Assembly: GCA_026225115.1 (NCBI GenBank)
Contig: JAMFSE010000071.1
Span: 1 to 64,000, forward strand
Direction: 5' to 3'
Source of the DNA: Rhodovastum atsumiense
GTDB taxonomy: Bacteria; Pseudomonadota; Alphaproteobacteria; Acetobacterales; Acetobacteraceae
DNA length: 64,000 nt
Shown: positions 18,938 through 28,557 of the stretch, piece by piece
Position numbering within the stretch: position 1 is the first letter of the stretch
Layout: each line of letters begins with the position of its first letter
Position numbers and translations under genes: made by a program
The notes under the pieces: model-generated
Database searches by the model: none
What the model was told of the DNA's origin: nothing
What the model saw: the letters and a program-made list of their open reading frames with translations, nothing else

Positions 18938-20689
18938 TCAAAATAGCACTTCTTCAGATACAACAGGCGCGGTTAGATTCGGCAACTCGGCTTCCTCATG
19001 CACGAAGTGACGGCCACGGGTCCAGGATGCGGCTGCCGCGATCAGACACATCAACGCGGCGAAGATAAATGCATCGGCAAGACCGGCATGAAACGGCGGG
19101 GAAATCAGATTCGGGAAAAACCGGTTGCCGGTCACCGTTGCTAGATCACCGGGCGAGAGTCGATGCAGCACATCGCTTCCGACCAGCGTCTGGATCGGAT
19201 TGAAACCCAGAAACGCGGCGAACAGGATCGAGACCGGCGGTAATCTGCCGACCAAGGTCGCGGTAGCGACCGGTACGCCATGCTGCAGCAGGCCCTGCGT
19301 CAGTGTCACCGACAATGTCGTCGAGAAACCACTCAGAATCAGGGTGAAAAAGATCCCGATCGAAAATACCTGGGCGGCATTCTGGAAGGTGGCATTCATG
19401 CCGCCGCCGGCGCCGCGATCGTCCGTCGGCAGGCTGTTCATGATCGCCGCGCGGTTGGGCGCGCTGAAGGCGCCCATCGCCAGGCCGTTGATGAGCAAAA
19501 TGGCGGCAAATTCCGGGTAGCTGAAATTAATGGGCAAAAATATCAACAACATGAAGCTGCCGCCGGCCGCCAGCATGCCACCCGTGGTGAACAGCCGAGC
19601 GCCGAAATGATCGGACAGAATCCCGGAGACGGGACCGGCGATCAGGAACCCTACCGTCAAAGGCAGCATCAGAATGCCGGCCCAGAACGGGGTTTGCTCA
19701 AAACTATAACCATGTAGTGGCAGCCAGATGCCCTGCAGCCAGACAATCAGCATGAACATCAGCCCGCCGCGGCCCAATGCCGATAGAAAGGTTGAGAGCG
19801 TGCCGAAGGTAAATGCGCGGATCTTGAACAGATCCAGGCGAAACATTGGATTTTTCACGAAGCTTTCGATGACGAGAAAAGCCAGCAGCAAAGCGCCGCC
19901 CGCGCCCAGCAATGCCAGAACCGGCAGGCTGGACCAACCCATCGCCTGGCCGTTGGCGGGCTCGATGCCGAAGGTAATGCCGATCATCGACAGCATCATG
20001 CCGCCCGCAAAGGTGGCGTTACCTGCCCAGTCGATCTTTGCAGTCTGGCGCGTTCCCAACTCCTTCAATCCGAAATAGGACCAGAGCGTGCCCGCCAACC
20101 CCAAAGGCACGGACACCAGAAAGATCAGCCGCCAGTCGATCGCCGCCAGAACCCCGCCCAGAACCAAGCCGATGAACGACCCGCTGATACCCGCGACATT
20201 GCCGATGCCCAAAGCCAGGCCGCGCTGATTCTGCGGAAAAGCGTCGGTTATGATCGCCCCGGAGTTGCCGGCGAGAAATGCCGCCCCCACCGCCTGGAAA
20301 ACCCGGCCGATGATCAGCCACATCGCCGCCGCCGCACCCGACAACGGCTCAACCGCCAGCACCAGCGAGAACAGCGTGTAAACGACGAAGCCAAAATTAT
20401 ACATTCTGACGCGCCCGAACATATCGCCCAGCCGGCCGAAACTCACCACCAGAACCGAACTGACCATCGGGTAACCAAGGATCATCCACAGCAGATAGAA
20501 GCTGTTGCCCGGCTGCAGCGGATCGAGATGGATGCCGTGGAAAATCGCCGGCAAGGCGATCAGCATGATCGAGGAATCGATGGTGGCGAGCAGCGTGCCG
20601 ACCGTGGTGTTGACGAGCACCATCCATTTGTAATGTGGCGAGACAACCCGCGCCTTCATGACTTCCTGGGACGCGGACTTTGAACGCAT
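18938..20689 (-). CDS. MFS transporter, DHA2-type 14-helix exporter
   Basis: A protein of up to 583 residues with about 14 hydrophobic helices. TLLATIDSSIMLIALPAIF and the loop GRLGDMFGRVRMYN match motif A of drug:H+ antiporter family 2. An alternative start at 20659 has AGGA four bases upstream and would give 573 residues. It lies upstream of the ACP, ligase and SDR genes in the same direction, so export of the cassette's product is a reasonable guess. A multidrug role is the alternative. Confidence 0.88.
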   Translation of the reverse strand: MRSKSASQEVMKARVVSPHYKWMVLVNTTVGTLLATIDSSIMLIALPAIFHGIHLDPLQPGNSFYLLWMILGYPMVSSVLVVSFGRLGDMFGRVRMYNFGFVVYTLFSLVLAVEPLSGAAAAMWLIIGRVFQAVGAAFLAGNSGAIITDAFPQNQRGLALGIGNVAGISGSFIGLVLGGVLAAIDWRLIFLVSVPLGLAGTLWSYFGLKELGTRQTAKIDWAGNATFAGGMMLSMIGITFGIEPANGQAMGWSSLPVLALLGAGGALLLAFLVIESFVKNPMFRLDLFKIRAFTFGTLSTFLSALGRGGLMFMLIVWLQGIWLPLHGYSFEQTPFWAGILMLPLTVGFLIAGPVSGILSDHFGARLFTTGGMLAAGGSFMLLIFLPINFSYPEFAAILLINGLAMGAFSAPNRAAIMNSLPTDDRGAGGGMNATFQNAAQVFSIGIFFTLILSGFSTTLSVTLTQGLLQHGVPVATATLVGRLPPVSILFAAFLGFNPIQTLVGSDVLHRLSPGDLATVTGNRFFPNLISPPFHAGLADAFIFAALMCLIAAAASWTRGRHFVHEEAELPNLTAPVVSEEVLF

Positions 20690-20889
20690 TAGGCGGCTTA
20701 TCTCCGAACCTGCCGATTTTAGCAGAGCCCCTGGAAAACTACAAAGGTGGACTTCTTAAATCAACCTGTGCCGGCATCGGCGCCCGGCGCGCCGGCTTGT
20801 CAGGCGCCGGGGGGCAGGCGTAAAGGCGGCGGAACGCGTATTTCCGCAGCTGGAGAATTCAACGGAGTGAAAACGGTCCACCCAACGCG

Positions 20890-21741
20890 ATGACTGGCGT
20901 CGCCGTTATTCTGGTGAACTGGCGCGGTGCTGAGGACACCATTTCCTGCCTGGCGTCGATCGGCCGTCTAAATGGCCCACGCCCATATGTCATCGTCGTC
21001 GAAAACGGTTCGGGGGACCAGTCATTAACCCGGCTGCGCTCGGTTCCGGGAATCGATGCGCTGATCGAAAGCCCAGAGAATCTTGGTTTCGGCGGAGGCT
21101 GCAATCTCGGCATCGCGCATGCGCGCAATTCCGGCTGCAACTATGTGTGGCTGCTCAATAACGACACCAACCCTATGCCGGACGCGCTCATGGCGCTGCA
21201 TCAACGCATATCCATGGACCCGAGAATCGGCGCCGTCGGGTCCTTGATCTTCCGCGACATGGCCTGCACGGATCTGATCTGCTGGGGCGGCGGCAATGTC
21301 AGTTTTCTGAGCGGCCAGCCAAGGCAGCGGCGAACGCCGGGACCGGTCAATTTCATCACCGGAACCTCAATGCTGCTGCGGCTGGACGCGCTGGCGCAGA
21401 TCGGCGATTTCGATGAGCGCTTCTTCCTCTACTGGGAAGATACCGATCTATGTTTCCGTCTGCGCGCCGCCGGCTGGCGGCTGGAAGTCGCCGATGCCAG
21501 CCGCGTCCGCCACGCCATATCCGCCAGCACGCGCAAGCTGGGGCCGGATCTGACGCGTTATTTCAACGACAGCGCATTCATGTTTTTCTCCCGGCACGCG
21601 GCGCTGCCCTTCGTTCCTATCCTCGCCAATTTCATCTTTCGCAGCGCCGGCCAGGCGAAGGCCGGAAATTACGCCGAGATTCTGAGACTGCTGCGGATCT
21701 TATTGCGCATCGACAAAGGCAGGCCCGCAATCAACGGCTAA
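20890..21741 (+). CDS. Family 2 glycosyltransferase (rhamnosyltransferase-like)
   Basis: A 283-residue GT-A glycosyltransferase. The N-terminal VAVILVNWRGAEDTISCLASI, then NLGFGGGCNLGI, LLNNDT as the metal-binding DxD equivalent, and FDERFFLYWEDTDLCFRLRAAGW are typical of WbbL-type transferases that act on surface polysaccharide. No membrane anchor is clear. The gene is convergent with, and overlaps by four bases, the minus-strand glycosyltransferase at 21738. Sugar donor and acceptor are unknown. Confidence 0.88.
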   Translation: MTGVAVILVNWRGAEDTISCLASIGRLNGPRPYVIVVENGSGDQSLTRLRSVPGIDALIESPENLGFGGGCNLGIAHARNSGCNYVWLLNNDTNPMPDALMALHQRISMDPRIGAVGSLIFRDMACTDLICWGGGNVSFLSGQPRQRRTPGPVNFITGTSMLLRLDALAQIGDFDERFFLYWEDTDLCFRLRAAGWRLEVADASRVRHAISASTRKLGPDLTRYFNDSAFMFFSRHAALPFVPILANFIFRSAGQAKAGNYAEILRLLRILLRIDKGRPAING

Positions 21742-22679
21742 AGCCCGTAGCGGTGCAGGGCATACATGCCGCCCAGGAACAGGCCAACCCTATGCCCCGC
21801 ATCGCGCGGCACCGGCAGTAAGCCATCCCGTAGCCGTTCTTCATACGCCGCCAAAGCGCGGCTGCTAACCGGGTCGCCACGCGCGAGAAACTCGCCCCGG
21901 ATTTTCTCGACGATTTCCGGCCGCGACCATTTATGGTCGAGCAGCAGCGCCGCCTCGGCCGAGTAATAGCGCTCGGCGCTGCTGGGCTGCCATTTACCCT
22001 CGTCGGACAACCGCTTGTCGTGAAACGCCACCGCGCCCGGCTGAAAAATCACCTTGTAACCGGCCAGGCGAACCGACCAGGAAAAATCCACGTCATCGCA
22101 ATAGAGAAAAAAACTATCCGCATCGAAACCGCCGAGCGCGCGGAACAGACGCAGCGGGATCATCGCGCAGGCGGTGGTGGCCCAGGCGGTCTCGCCGGTC
22201 TGCGTGTCATAATCTTTCGGATGCTCGATCGGCAATTGTTTCGCCTCCGCCATGCCGGCGCCGGCCACGGCAAAAACCTGCAGCAGATTGATGAGCAACC
22301 GGGGCGAGACCACGACATCTGGATTTTGCACCAGGATGAAATCCGCTTCCGCCATTTTCGCCAGCCGGTTATGGCCGCGTGCGGAGCCCAGATTCGCGTC
22401 GAAGAAATCGTAATGAATGTCGAGCGCATGCGGATACAGCGCGCGCAATCGATCGAGATCATCCGCCGACAGGCACGGCCGCTCAGAACTATCCCCGTAG
22501 CGAAGCGCAACCTGACCCGCGATGCCATAGCCGATCGCAAGCTCGGCGGCGCGGCCAAGGCTCAGCACCGCCCGTTCCACGCTCGCGAACGCATTGCCAT
22601 ACAGCACCGATTGCACCTGGATGCCGGCGCCGGGTTGCAGAAACCGCTGCAGCGGCGAATGAAAATCGGGTTCACTCAA
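21738..22679 (-). CDS. Family 2-like glycosyltransferase
   Basis: A 313-residue glycosyltransferase of the WbbL/RfbF kind: LGSARGHNRLAKMAEADFILVQNPDVVVSPRLL supplies the sugar-nucleotide region and an NPD metal motif, and GFDADSFFLYCDDVDFSWSVRLAGYK is the usual acceptor-side signature. It overlaps the epimerase gene by eight bases and is in the same operon as it and a third glycosyltransferase, so it probably works on a cell-surface glycan. It ends with TAG. Confidence 0.85.
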   Translation of the reverse strand: MSEPDFHSPLQRFLQPGAGIQVQSVLYGNAFASVERAVLSLGRAAELAIGYGIAGQVALRYGDSSERPCLSADDLDRLRALYPHALDIHYDFFDANLGSARGHNRLAKMAEADFILVQNPDVVVSPRLLINLLQVFAVAGAGMAEAKQLPIEHPKDYDTQTGETAWATTACAMIPLRLFRALGGFDADSFFLYCDDVDFSWSVRLAGYKVIFQPGAVAFHDKRLSDEGKWQPSSAERYYSAEAALLLDHKWSRPEIVEKIRGEFLARGDPVSSRALAAYEERLRDGLLPVPRDAGHRVGLFLGGMYALHRYGL

Positions 22680-23757
22680 GGGTCAGCATGTCCTCTGCTT
22701 GTCCGAACTGCGTCTCGATCCATTGCTGCAGCCGGACAAGCCCCGCCTCCACCGGAAATCTCGGGCGCCATTTCAGACCGGCGATCGCCGCATTGCTGCA
22801 GGAGGCGTGCCGCACATCGCCGAACCGGTACCGGCCGCTGACATGCGGCGCGGGCGCGTCATATAATTCGGCAATCCGCTGGCCGATATCCATGACGCGC
22901 GTGGCGCTGTCGGTGCCGATATCATAGGCATGCGGCGCGATCTCCGGCGCATCCAGCATCGCCATCAGCCCGGATACGACATCGTCGATCAGGACGAAAT
23001 CGCGCAGCATTTTTCCATCCTCATAAAGCGGAATGGATTTTTTGGCGCGCGCGATCCGGCAGAAAAATGCGACGATGCCAGTATACGGATTGCTCAAGGA
23101 TTGCCCCGGGCCGTAGACATTCTGCAGCCGAGCAATGGCCGGCGCGGTTCCAAAACCTGCGCACCAGGCCTGGATTATCTGCTCCTGCGCCAGCTTCGTG
23201 GCGCCGTAAACGCTGGCCGGGCGGGCGATGGTGACAGCGGCTTTGGACGGCAGCGGACGAAGCGCGCCATAATCCCACTCGGCGCGGGCCAGCTGCGCGC
23301 GGCTGCGGGTTCCCGGATGAATGATCTCGCCCGAACCCGGATCTTCCCAGGCGCCATCGCCGTACACCGCGCGGCTACCGGCCAGCAGAATGCGGGACGG
23401 GATGCGCCGGTGCCGCGCCAAAGCCTCCAGCATCACCGCGGTGCCCGTCACGTTGACATGCGCGTGCCGCGCCGCCTCGGTCATCGACTGGCCGGTGCCC
23501 GTCTCGGCCGCGAGGTGAATGACGACATCCGGAAAAATATCCGGCAACAGCCAATCCCAGCCGGCGGCCTCGGTGATATCAAACCGCTGCAATTCGACAT
23601 CGCGGTGCAAAGCCGCTGGGCGCACCGGCGTTTTGTGAACCTGCGGATGCAGGATGTCGATTGCGATAATCCTCTCAAAGCGGCTGCGCAATTCAGCAGA
23701 AATCGCACAGCCGATGAAACCCGCCCCGCCGGTCACAAGGCAGGTCCTGGCTCTCAC
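22672..23757 (-). CDS. NAD-dependent epimerase/dehydratase (extended SDR)
   Basis: A 361-residue extended SDR with GGAGFIG at residues 10-16, a conserved Asp (AIDIL) near 34, HLAAETGTGQSM, the catalytic pair Tyr184 and Lys188 (YGATKLAQEQ), and LQNVYGPGQSLSNPYTG for the substrate side. Such enzymes make activated sugars, for example UDP-glucose or dTDP-hexose epimers. It is coupled to glycosyltransferase genes on both sides (overlaps of eight and four bases), so it probably supplies a sugar nucleotide for them. The precise substrate is unknown. Confidence 0.87.
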   Translation of the reverse strand: MRARTCLVTGGAGFIGCAISAELRSRFERIIAIDILHPQVHKTPVRPAALHRDVELQRFDITEAAGWDWLLPDIFPDVVIHLAAETGTGQSMTEAARHAHVNVTGTAVMLEALARHRRIPSRILLAGSRAVYGDGAWEDPGSGEIIHPGTRSRAQLARAEWDYGALRPLPSKAAVTIARPASVYGATKLAQEQIIQAWCAGFGTAPAIARLQNVYGPGQSLSNPYTGIVAFFCRIARAKKSIPLYEDGKMLRDFVLIDDVVSGLMAMLDAPEIAPHAYDIGTDSATRVMDIGQRIAELYDAPAPHVSGRYRFGDVRHASCSNAAIAGLKWRPRFPVEAGLVRLQQWIETQFGQAEDMLTLE

Positions 23758-24977
23758 CGCCGCACGGCCAGCTGGCGCGGCCAGGTGAACAGCCGCTTTA
23801 AAATACGGACCGGAGCGGCAATGCGCCAGGAGCGCGAGTGATAAAGGGCGAAGACGAGATCTTCCACCTGCTCCAGCGTCGCGTCACGCAAACTCGCGGC
23901 GAGAATTTCCTGCCCGCCGGAGAACAGACGACCGAATGCGCGCAAGGGGCGTGTCAGCCGCCAGGAGGTTGATTCTAAAATCCAGCATAGGCGGAGATTT
24001 GCGGATTTTAGCCGCTGTTCGGCGCTGAGTCTGAAGCAGGCGAGGTCGAGTTCCAGTATGGCGCCCTGCTGCTGCTGGCGCAGCAACTCGGTTTTGAACG
24101 CCGCATGTTCCTGCAACAGGGTCACCAGTTCCCGCGTGCTTCCCGGCGGCAGTCGGAAATAATCGGAATCCCAGTTTTTCCAGATGCGCAGATGGTTTTC
24201 CCGCCATTCGTCGGTCAGATGCAGCGTGCGGGAGGATTCTCCTCTATTCCACCACCGGTAGATCGAGGTGATCCCGCTGGCATCCGCCACCCCGATCATT
24301 GAGGCGCAGCGCATGAAAAAATCCCAATCCTCCGTTGTGGTCAGCGTCTCGTCGAAGCTGATCCCGGCATGGGTGATCAATTGCCGCGGAAAGGCGAGCG
24401 TCATCGGCGGACTGCGATTCTCCAGTACATGCTCGAAAAAATTGAAGGTTTTCGGGAACTGCATTTCCGGCGATGCCTCGGCGCGCAAACCGGGCAGGCT
24501 GTTCACCGAAACCGTATCGACAATCTGCACGACGGTGTTGCTGCGCAGAACCCGGCCAGGCATCGCCAACGACGCGTCCCGAAAGCGCTCCACCCAATGC
24601 GCGAAGATTATGTCATCGTCATCCAGCACGGCGACATAGGCGCCGCGCGCCGCCTTCAGCCCGATCTGCAGCGGCCGCGTGCGGGTGCCGTCTTCAACGG
24701 CAATATAGCGGATGCGATTGCGCAGCCAGAATGGGCAATCATCCACCAGGCCCGCCATCAGATGTTCAGTCTCGGCATCCAGCCGGTGGCCGAGCAGCAG
24801 AAGCTCGAAATCGGTGTCGCTCTGGGCCGCCAGACAGGTGAGCACTTCCACCAGCGTATGCGGCCGGCGCCCCTGCGTGCGCGTGATGATGGTAAGAAAG
24901 GGTGGGTTGACGCCGGCGCACCAAGCCTCGGAGAGATCGGGCTCAGGTTGAAATGCTATGCCGGAAAAATTGTTCAT
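23754..24977 (-). CDS. Family 2 glycosyltransferase with C-terminal helical tail
   Basis: A 407-residue protein whose N-terminal two thirds are a GT-A domain: PFLTIITRTQGRRPHTLVEVL, VLDDDDIIFAHWVERF with a DDDD metal site, and LTTTEDWDFFMRCA. The last 100 residues carry ESTSWRLTRPLRAFGR and YHSRSWRIAAPVRILKRLF, a tail motif repeated in many surface-glycan transferases. It is first in a three-gene minus-strand unit. The intergenic stretch upstream (24978-25120) shows nothing beyond presumed promoter sequence. Confidence 0.85.
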   Translation of the reverse strand: MNNFSGIAFQPEPDLSEAWCAGVNPPFLTIITRTQGRRPHTLVEVLTCLAAQSDTDFELLLLGHRLDAETEHLMAGLVDDCPFWLRNRIRYIAVEDGTRTRPLQIGLKAARGAYVAVLDDDDIIFAHWVERFRDASLAMPGRVLRSNTVVQIVDTVSVNSLPGLRAEASPEMQFPKTFNFFEHVLENRSPPMTLAFPRQLITHAGISFDETLTTTEDWDFFMRCASMIGVADASGITSIYRWWNRGESSRTLHLTDEWRENHLRIWKNWDSDYFRLPPGSTRELVTLLQEHAAFKTELLRQQQQGAILELDLACFRLSAEQRLKSANLRLCWILESTSWRLTRPLRAFGRLFSGGQEILAASLRDATLEQVEDLVFALYHSRSWRIAAPVRILKRLFTWPRQLAVRR

Positions 24978-25120
24978 TTTTCTCCACCAGCGTCACGACT
25001 GCGATGTTACCGGGTCACCTCGGCTCGGGTTAACAACTTAAGATAGACTTAATACCCGTTTTCCGGGAATTTGCAACATCTTGATACAACCTTACACTGC
25101 ATGGCGTTAGCGCGGCCTGT

Positions 25121-27751
25121 TTACTGGCTCAAGCCATCCAAAAAGGCCGGCAGCCGGGATTGGTCGGATTTATAATCTCCGGTCAGCGCATAGATCACCA
25201 GATTGGCGCCGAACCGGTCCGCAACCACGCGCTGGTCTTCGCCGCCGGGCAGTGGGGTTTGTTCCGCATCGCCGTTGGCATCCCGCGCCCAGGCGCCGGC
25301 CCAGTCATTCTGGCCGATGATCACCGGCGTCACCCCATCGACATCGCGGGCGGCGGCGCTGGCGATGAGCACCGGGTCGCCGACGAATTTCCCCGCGAAT
25401 GACGGCACGATATAAAAACTATGCGCAATCGCATTGGCCGTCGTCAGCGGCTCGAGCGGCGGCAGATTCAGGCAGGAAGTCGCCCGGCTGAGCGCCGTCT
25501 GCGCCCCCGGCGCAAAACCCGCGCCGCTGCCGGGGGCGCCGGCATCCGCACCCTGGCTGTCGATCAGCAGCAGACCGCCATGCTGCATGTAATCGCTCAG
25601 TGCGCTGCAGGTTTTGCCGGAAGGCGCCGCCGCATCGGACAGAACCGGCCAATAGATCAGCGGATACAAATCGATGTTATCCCGGGCGGGGTCCACCCCG
25701 GCCGGTGGCCCCAGCTGCGCGGAGCTACGGGCGGATACCAGCGCCGAGAGATAGCCTAACCCGTCGGCCGACGTCTGATCGGTCTGAGGATCACCGGTGC
25801 GGACATAAGCCAGCTGCGTCTGCAATGCCGCCGGCGGCACGTTGCCCGGCGGTACTTGAGCTTGCGCCGGGCTTTGCAGCACCAAGGCAATGCCAAGCGC
25901 GGCCACGGCGCCGCGCCATCGCAGCAATCCACGCAGCCATAGCGAGATCAGCAGATCCAGCGCCAGCAGCCACATCCCCGCCAGCAGCAGTGCCGCTCCA
26001 AAATCCTCCGGCCCGCGCGGCGTCCCAAGCGGCTCCGCCGCCGGCAGCACTGCCGCCACCGGCAGCGCGACATGGCCGCCGAGATTTAGCGCCAGCCCAG
26101 CCGCCCCGATGCCGTAAAACCCCGGCGGCTGCGAGGGCGAGACGGCAATCTGATCAGCGTCACGCGCGCTGACGCCGGCAACACCCGGTTGCGGCGGCTG
26201 CAATTTGCCGAAACCATCCAGCGCCTGCAGCATCGGCAACACCCGGTTGCGATGCACCGGCACCCTCGCGCCCAACCCGATCAGCCGCTCGAGCAGGGCC
26301 GGGTAAATCCCGGCCAACGCCAGATTCGACCAATCGGCATTGGCCGTGGTCAGCACCGAAACCAGCACTCCCTTCCCAACCGGTTTTCCCAGCACCAGCG
26401 GCGTGCCATCGGCCAAAGCCGCCCATACCGTGCCCACATCCAGCCGGGTCGGATCCGCCAGGATTTGCCGCGTCACGGTCGTGCCGCCGTCAACCTGCAA
26501 CCCGGCAAAGGGCGAGCCAGCGGGAAACGGTGCCAGGCTCTGCGGCCGGGTCCAGGTCAGCGCCCCTCCCAGCCGCCGGTCGCCGGCAAGCTCCGGGTCG
26601 GGCGTGAGACCATCGGGCATATTGGCGGTCAGCGGACCGGCAAACCGGATCAGCTCGCCGCCGGCCGCGATCCAATCGGAGAGCATCTGCTGCTGGGCCT
26701 GGCTCAGCACGACATCCGCCAGGATGATAACATCGGCCTTCTCCGCAATCAGGCTGGCGAGATCGCCGGTGATGACCTGGCTGGAAGCCGGCAGCCCGCG
26801 GCTGGCAAAAAACAGCGCGCCGAGATACGGCGTATCGGCGGCGCCGCTGGCGGCAAGCCCGACCAGGCTGCCATGCGTGCCGCTATCCAGCAGGAAAACA
26901 CTGCCCGCGGAGGCCGGCCCCTCCAGCACTAATCTGCCGACGCGATTGGCCAGCGGCAGCGGCAGGTTGATCCCCGCATCGCCGGATTTGGAAAAAGCCG
27001 CGCGCGCCAGCACCGCACCCGTTGCAGTTTCCGCCAGCACCGACAGACCGGCGGCGCCGGCAGCATGCGCGACAAGCTGCCCATGTTCATTGAAGCTTGG
27101 CGGCAAAAGCAGATTCTTGTCACGACCCGCCGCGATGATGCGTGCCGGGTTCAGCGCCTTCATGAATTCCGAAAAACTGGCCCCGTCGGTAATGCCGTCG
27201 GCAAGATAAATCCGCGTACCCTCTCCGGCATTCCGCAAGGCTGCCGTAGCAGCCGGCCGATCCACCGGCCAGGGGAGAGGTTGCAGCGCGTCGATGGCCT
27301 GCGCTGCCTGGTCAGCGGTCATGACCCCTTGAATGACCGGCGCGCCGCCGCCGGCATCGCGCGCCGTGGTCAATATGGCGACGCCCCGGCCGGCATGCCG
27401 CGCCGAGCCCACCACCTGCCGCGCTGCGTCCATCAAGGGCTGCCAATCCGCCGCCGCCGCCCAGCCGTTATCGATCACCAGCAGCACCGGGCCGCTACCT
27501 GGTAAGGCGGCGGGCGGATGCAACGCCGGTCCGGCCAGACCCAGAATGACCAGGCCGGCAGCGCATAGCCGCAGCAGTAGAAGCCACAGTGGCATGCGCT
27601 GCGCGGCTCGCTCAGCCTGCGGCAGGCCACTGAGCAGCCGCATCGGCGGAAACACGATACGCCTGGCCGCGGGCGGGGTCAGCCGCAGCAGAAAATACAG
27701 ACCCGGCAGTGCCGCCAGACCCAGCAGGACCCAGGGCGCCAGGAAGATCAT
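25121..27751 (-). CDS. BatA-like N-terminal / DUF4159 membrane protein
   Basis: An 876-residue protein. It begins with the aerotolerance (BatA) N-terminal pattern, LAPWVLLGLAALPGLYFLLRLTPPAARRIVFP, and a second helix near 60-75. A long periplasmic-type middle follows, then a helix pair near residue 600, and a C-terminal DUF4159 region (QLAYVRTGD, YPLIYWPVL, LSDYMQHGGLLLIDSQG, FVGDPVLIA). It is coupled by ATGA to the DUF58 gene and lies after moxR, the usual alphaproteobacterial moxR order. A role in assembling or remodelling envelope protein complexes is inferred from the moxR context; no reaction is known. Confidence 0.82.
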   Translation of the reverse strand: MIFLAPWVLLGLAALPGLYFLLRLTPPAARRIVFPPMRLLSGLPQAERAAQRMPLWLLLLRLCAAGLVILGLAGPALHPPAALPGSGPVLLVIDNGWAAAADWQPLMDAARQVVGSARHAGRGVAILTTARDAGGGAPVIQGVMTADQAAQAIDALQPLPWPVDRPAATAALRNAGEGTRIYLADGITDGASFSEFMKALNPARIIAAGRDKNLLLPPSFNEHGQLVAHAAGAAGLSVLAETATGAVLARAAFSKSGDAGINLPLPLANRVGRLVLEGPASAGSVFLLDSGTHGSLVGLAASGAADTPYLGALFFASRGLPASSQVITGDLASLIAEKADVIILADVVLSQAQQQMLSDWIAAGGELIRFAGPLTANMPDGLTPDPELAGDRRLGGALTWTRPQSLAPFPAGSPFAGLQVDGGTTVTRQILADPTRLDVGTVWAALADGTPLVLGKPVGKGVLVSVLTTANADWSNLALAGIYPALLERLIGLGARVPVHRNRVLPMLQALDGFGKLQPPQPGVAGVSARDADQIAVSPSQPPGFYGIGAAGLALNLGGHVALPVAAVLPAAEPLGTPRGPEDFGAALLLAGMWLLALDLLISLWLRGLLRWRGAVAALGIALVLQSPAQAQVPPGNVPPAALQTQLAYVRTGDPQTDQTSADGLGYLSALVSARSSAQLGPPAGVDPARDNIDLYPLIYWPVLSDAAAPSGKTCSALSDYMQHGGLLLIDSQGADAGAPGSGAGFAPGAQTALSRATSCLNLPPLEPLTTANAIAHSFYIVPSFAGKFVGDPVLIASAAARDVDGVTPVIIGQNDWAGAWARDANGDAEQTPLPGGEDQRVVADRFGANLVIYALTGDYKSDQSRLPAFLDGLSQ

Positions 27752-28557
27752 GCCGCGCTCAAGGCCTGATACAGCGCCGCCAGCGCGCCGGCCGGCGGCG
27801 CATCGGTGCGGTGGAACAAGGCCGTCTGCCCGGCCCGCTGCGCCGCCTGCACCACCGCCTCACGCTGCGCGGCGATACGGGCACGGTAAGCCGCCGCCCA
27901 ATCCTCCGCCCGCGCCGCCTCAATCTCCGGCTCATGCGCAAAGCCGTCAAAAATACAGCGGCCGGAGAACGGAAAATCGCATTCGGCAGGATCCAGTACC
28001 TGCACCACGGCGCCCCCCGGCGGCGCATAGAACACCGGCGCCGCTTCAAGAAAATCGCCAAAGGCGATCACCCTGGATTTCGGATCGATGCGCGCCATGC
28101 CGCCATTGATGAACGCCGCTGCCAGCGTGCGCAGCGCCGCATTGCCGGTCAGCGGCGGCGTTTTGCCCGCCAGCGCCACCCGCTCCCCGGCGCGCAGCAG
28201 CAGACTGGCCAGCGCCAGCAGCAACAGGATCGCCCGCTCGCGCTTGGACGGCAGTGCCGCGGCGGAGCGGTAATCCATCCCCGCATGATCGTGCAGCACC
28301 AATGAAATGCTGGCCTGCGCCTCCCATTCGCGCTCCCGCAGGAACAGCCGGTCGGCGCCGGCGCTGCGCCGCCAATCGACCCTTCGCACATCGTCGCCAT
28401 CGCGAAAATCCCGGTATTGCCAAAAATTCTCTCCGGGCCCCGGCCGGCGCCTGCCATGCGCGCCGGGGGCCGCCACATGCGCCAGCCGTTCCGCCGCCAT
28501 GAGCAGTTTCGGCAGGCCGGCGGCAAGCGATTCGGCGGCGGCAATCCGTGCGGTCAA
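27748..28557 (-). CDS. DUF58-domain protein of the moxR cluster
   Basis: A 269-residue DUF58 protein with the core GRRRPGPGENFWQYRDFRDGDDVRRVDWRRSAGADRLFLREREWE, followed by a von Willebrand A-like fold. A TTG start at 28557 is chosen because it overlaps the moxR stop as TTGA and fits the family's N-terminus; the longer frame to 28788 is low-complexity out-of-frame sequence from moxR. DUF58 proteins work with MoxR ATPases, probably as adaptors. The downstream DUF4159 gene is coupled by ATGA. Confidence 0.82.
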   Translation of the reverse strand: MTARIAAAESLAAGLPKLLMAAERLAHVAAPGAHGRRRPGPGENFWQYRDFRDGDDVRRVDWRRSAGADRLFLREREWEAQASISLVLHDHAGMDYRSAAALPSKRERAILLLLALASLLLRAGERVALAGKTPPLTGNAALRTLAAAFINGGMARIDPKSRVIAFGDFLEAAPVFYAPPGGAVVQVLDPAECDFPFSGRCIFDGFAHEPEIEAARAEDWAAAYRARIAAQREAVVQAAQRAGQTALFHRTDAPPAGALAALYQALSAA

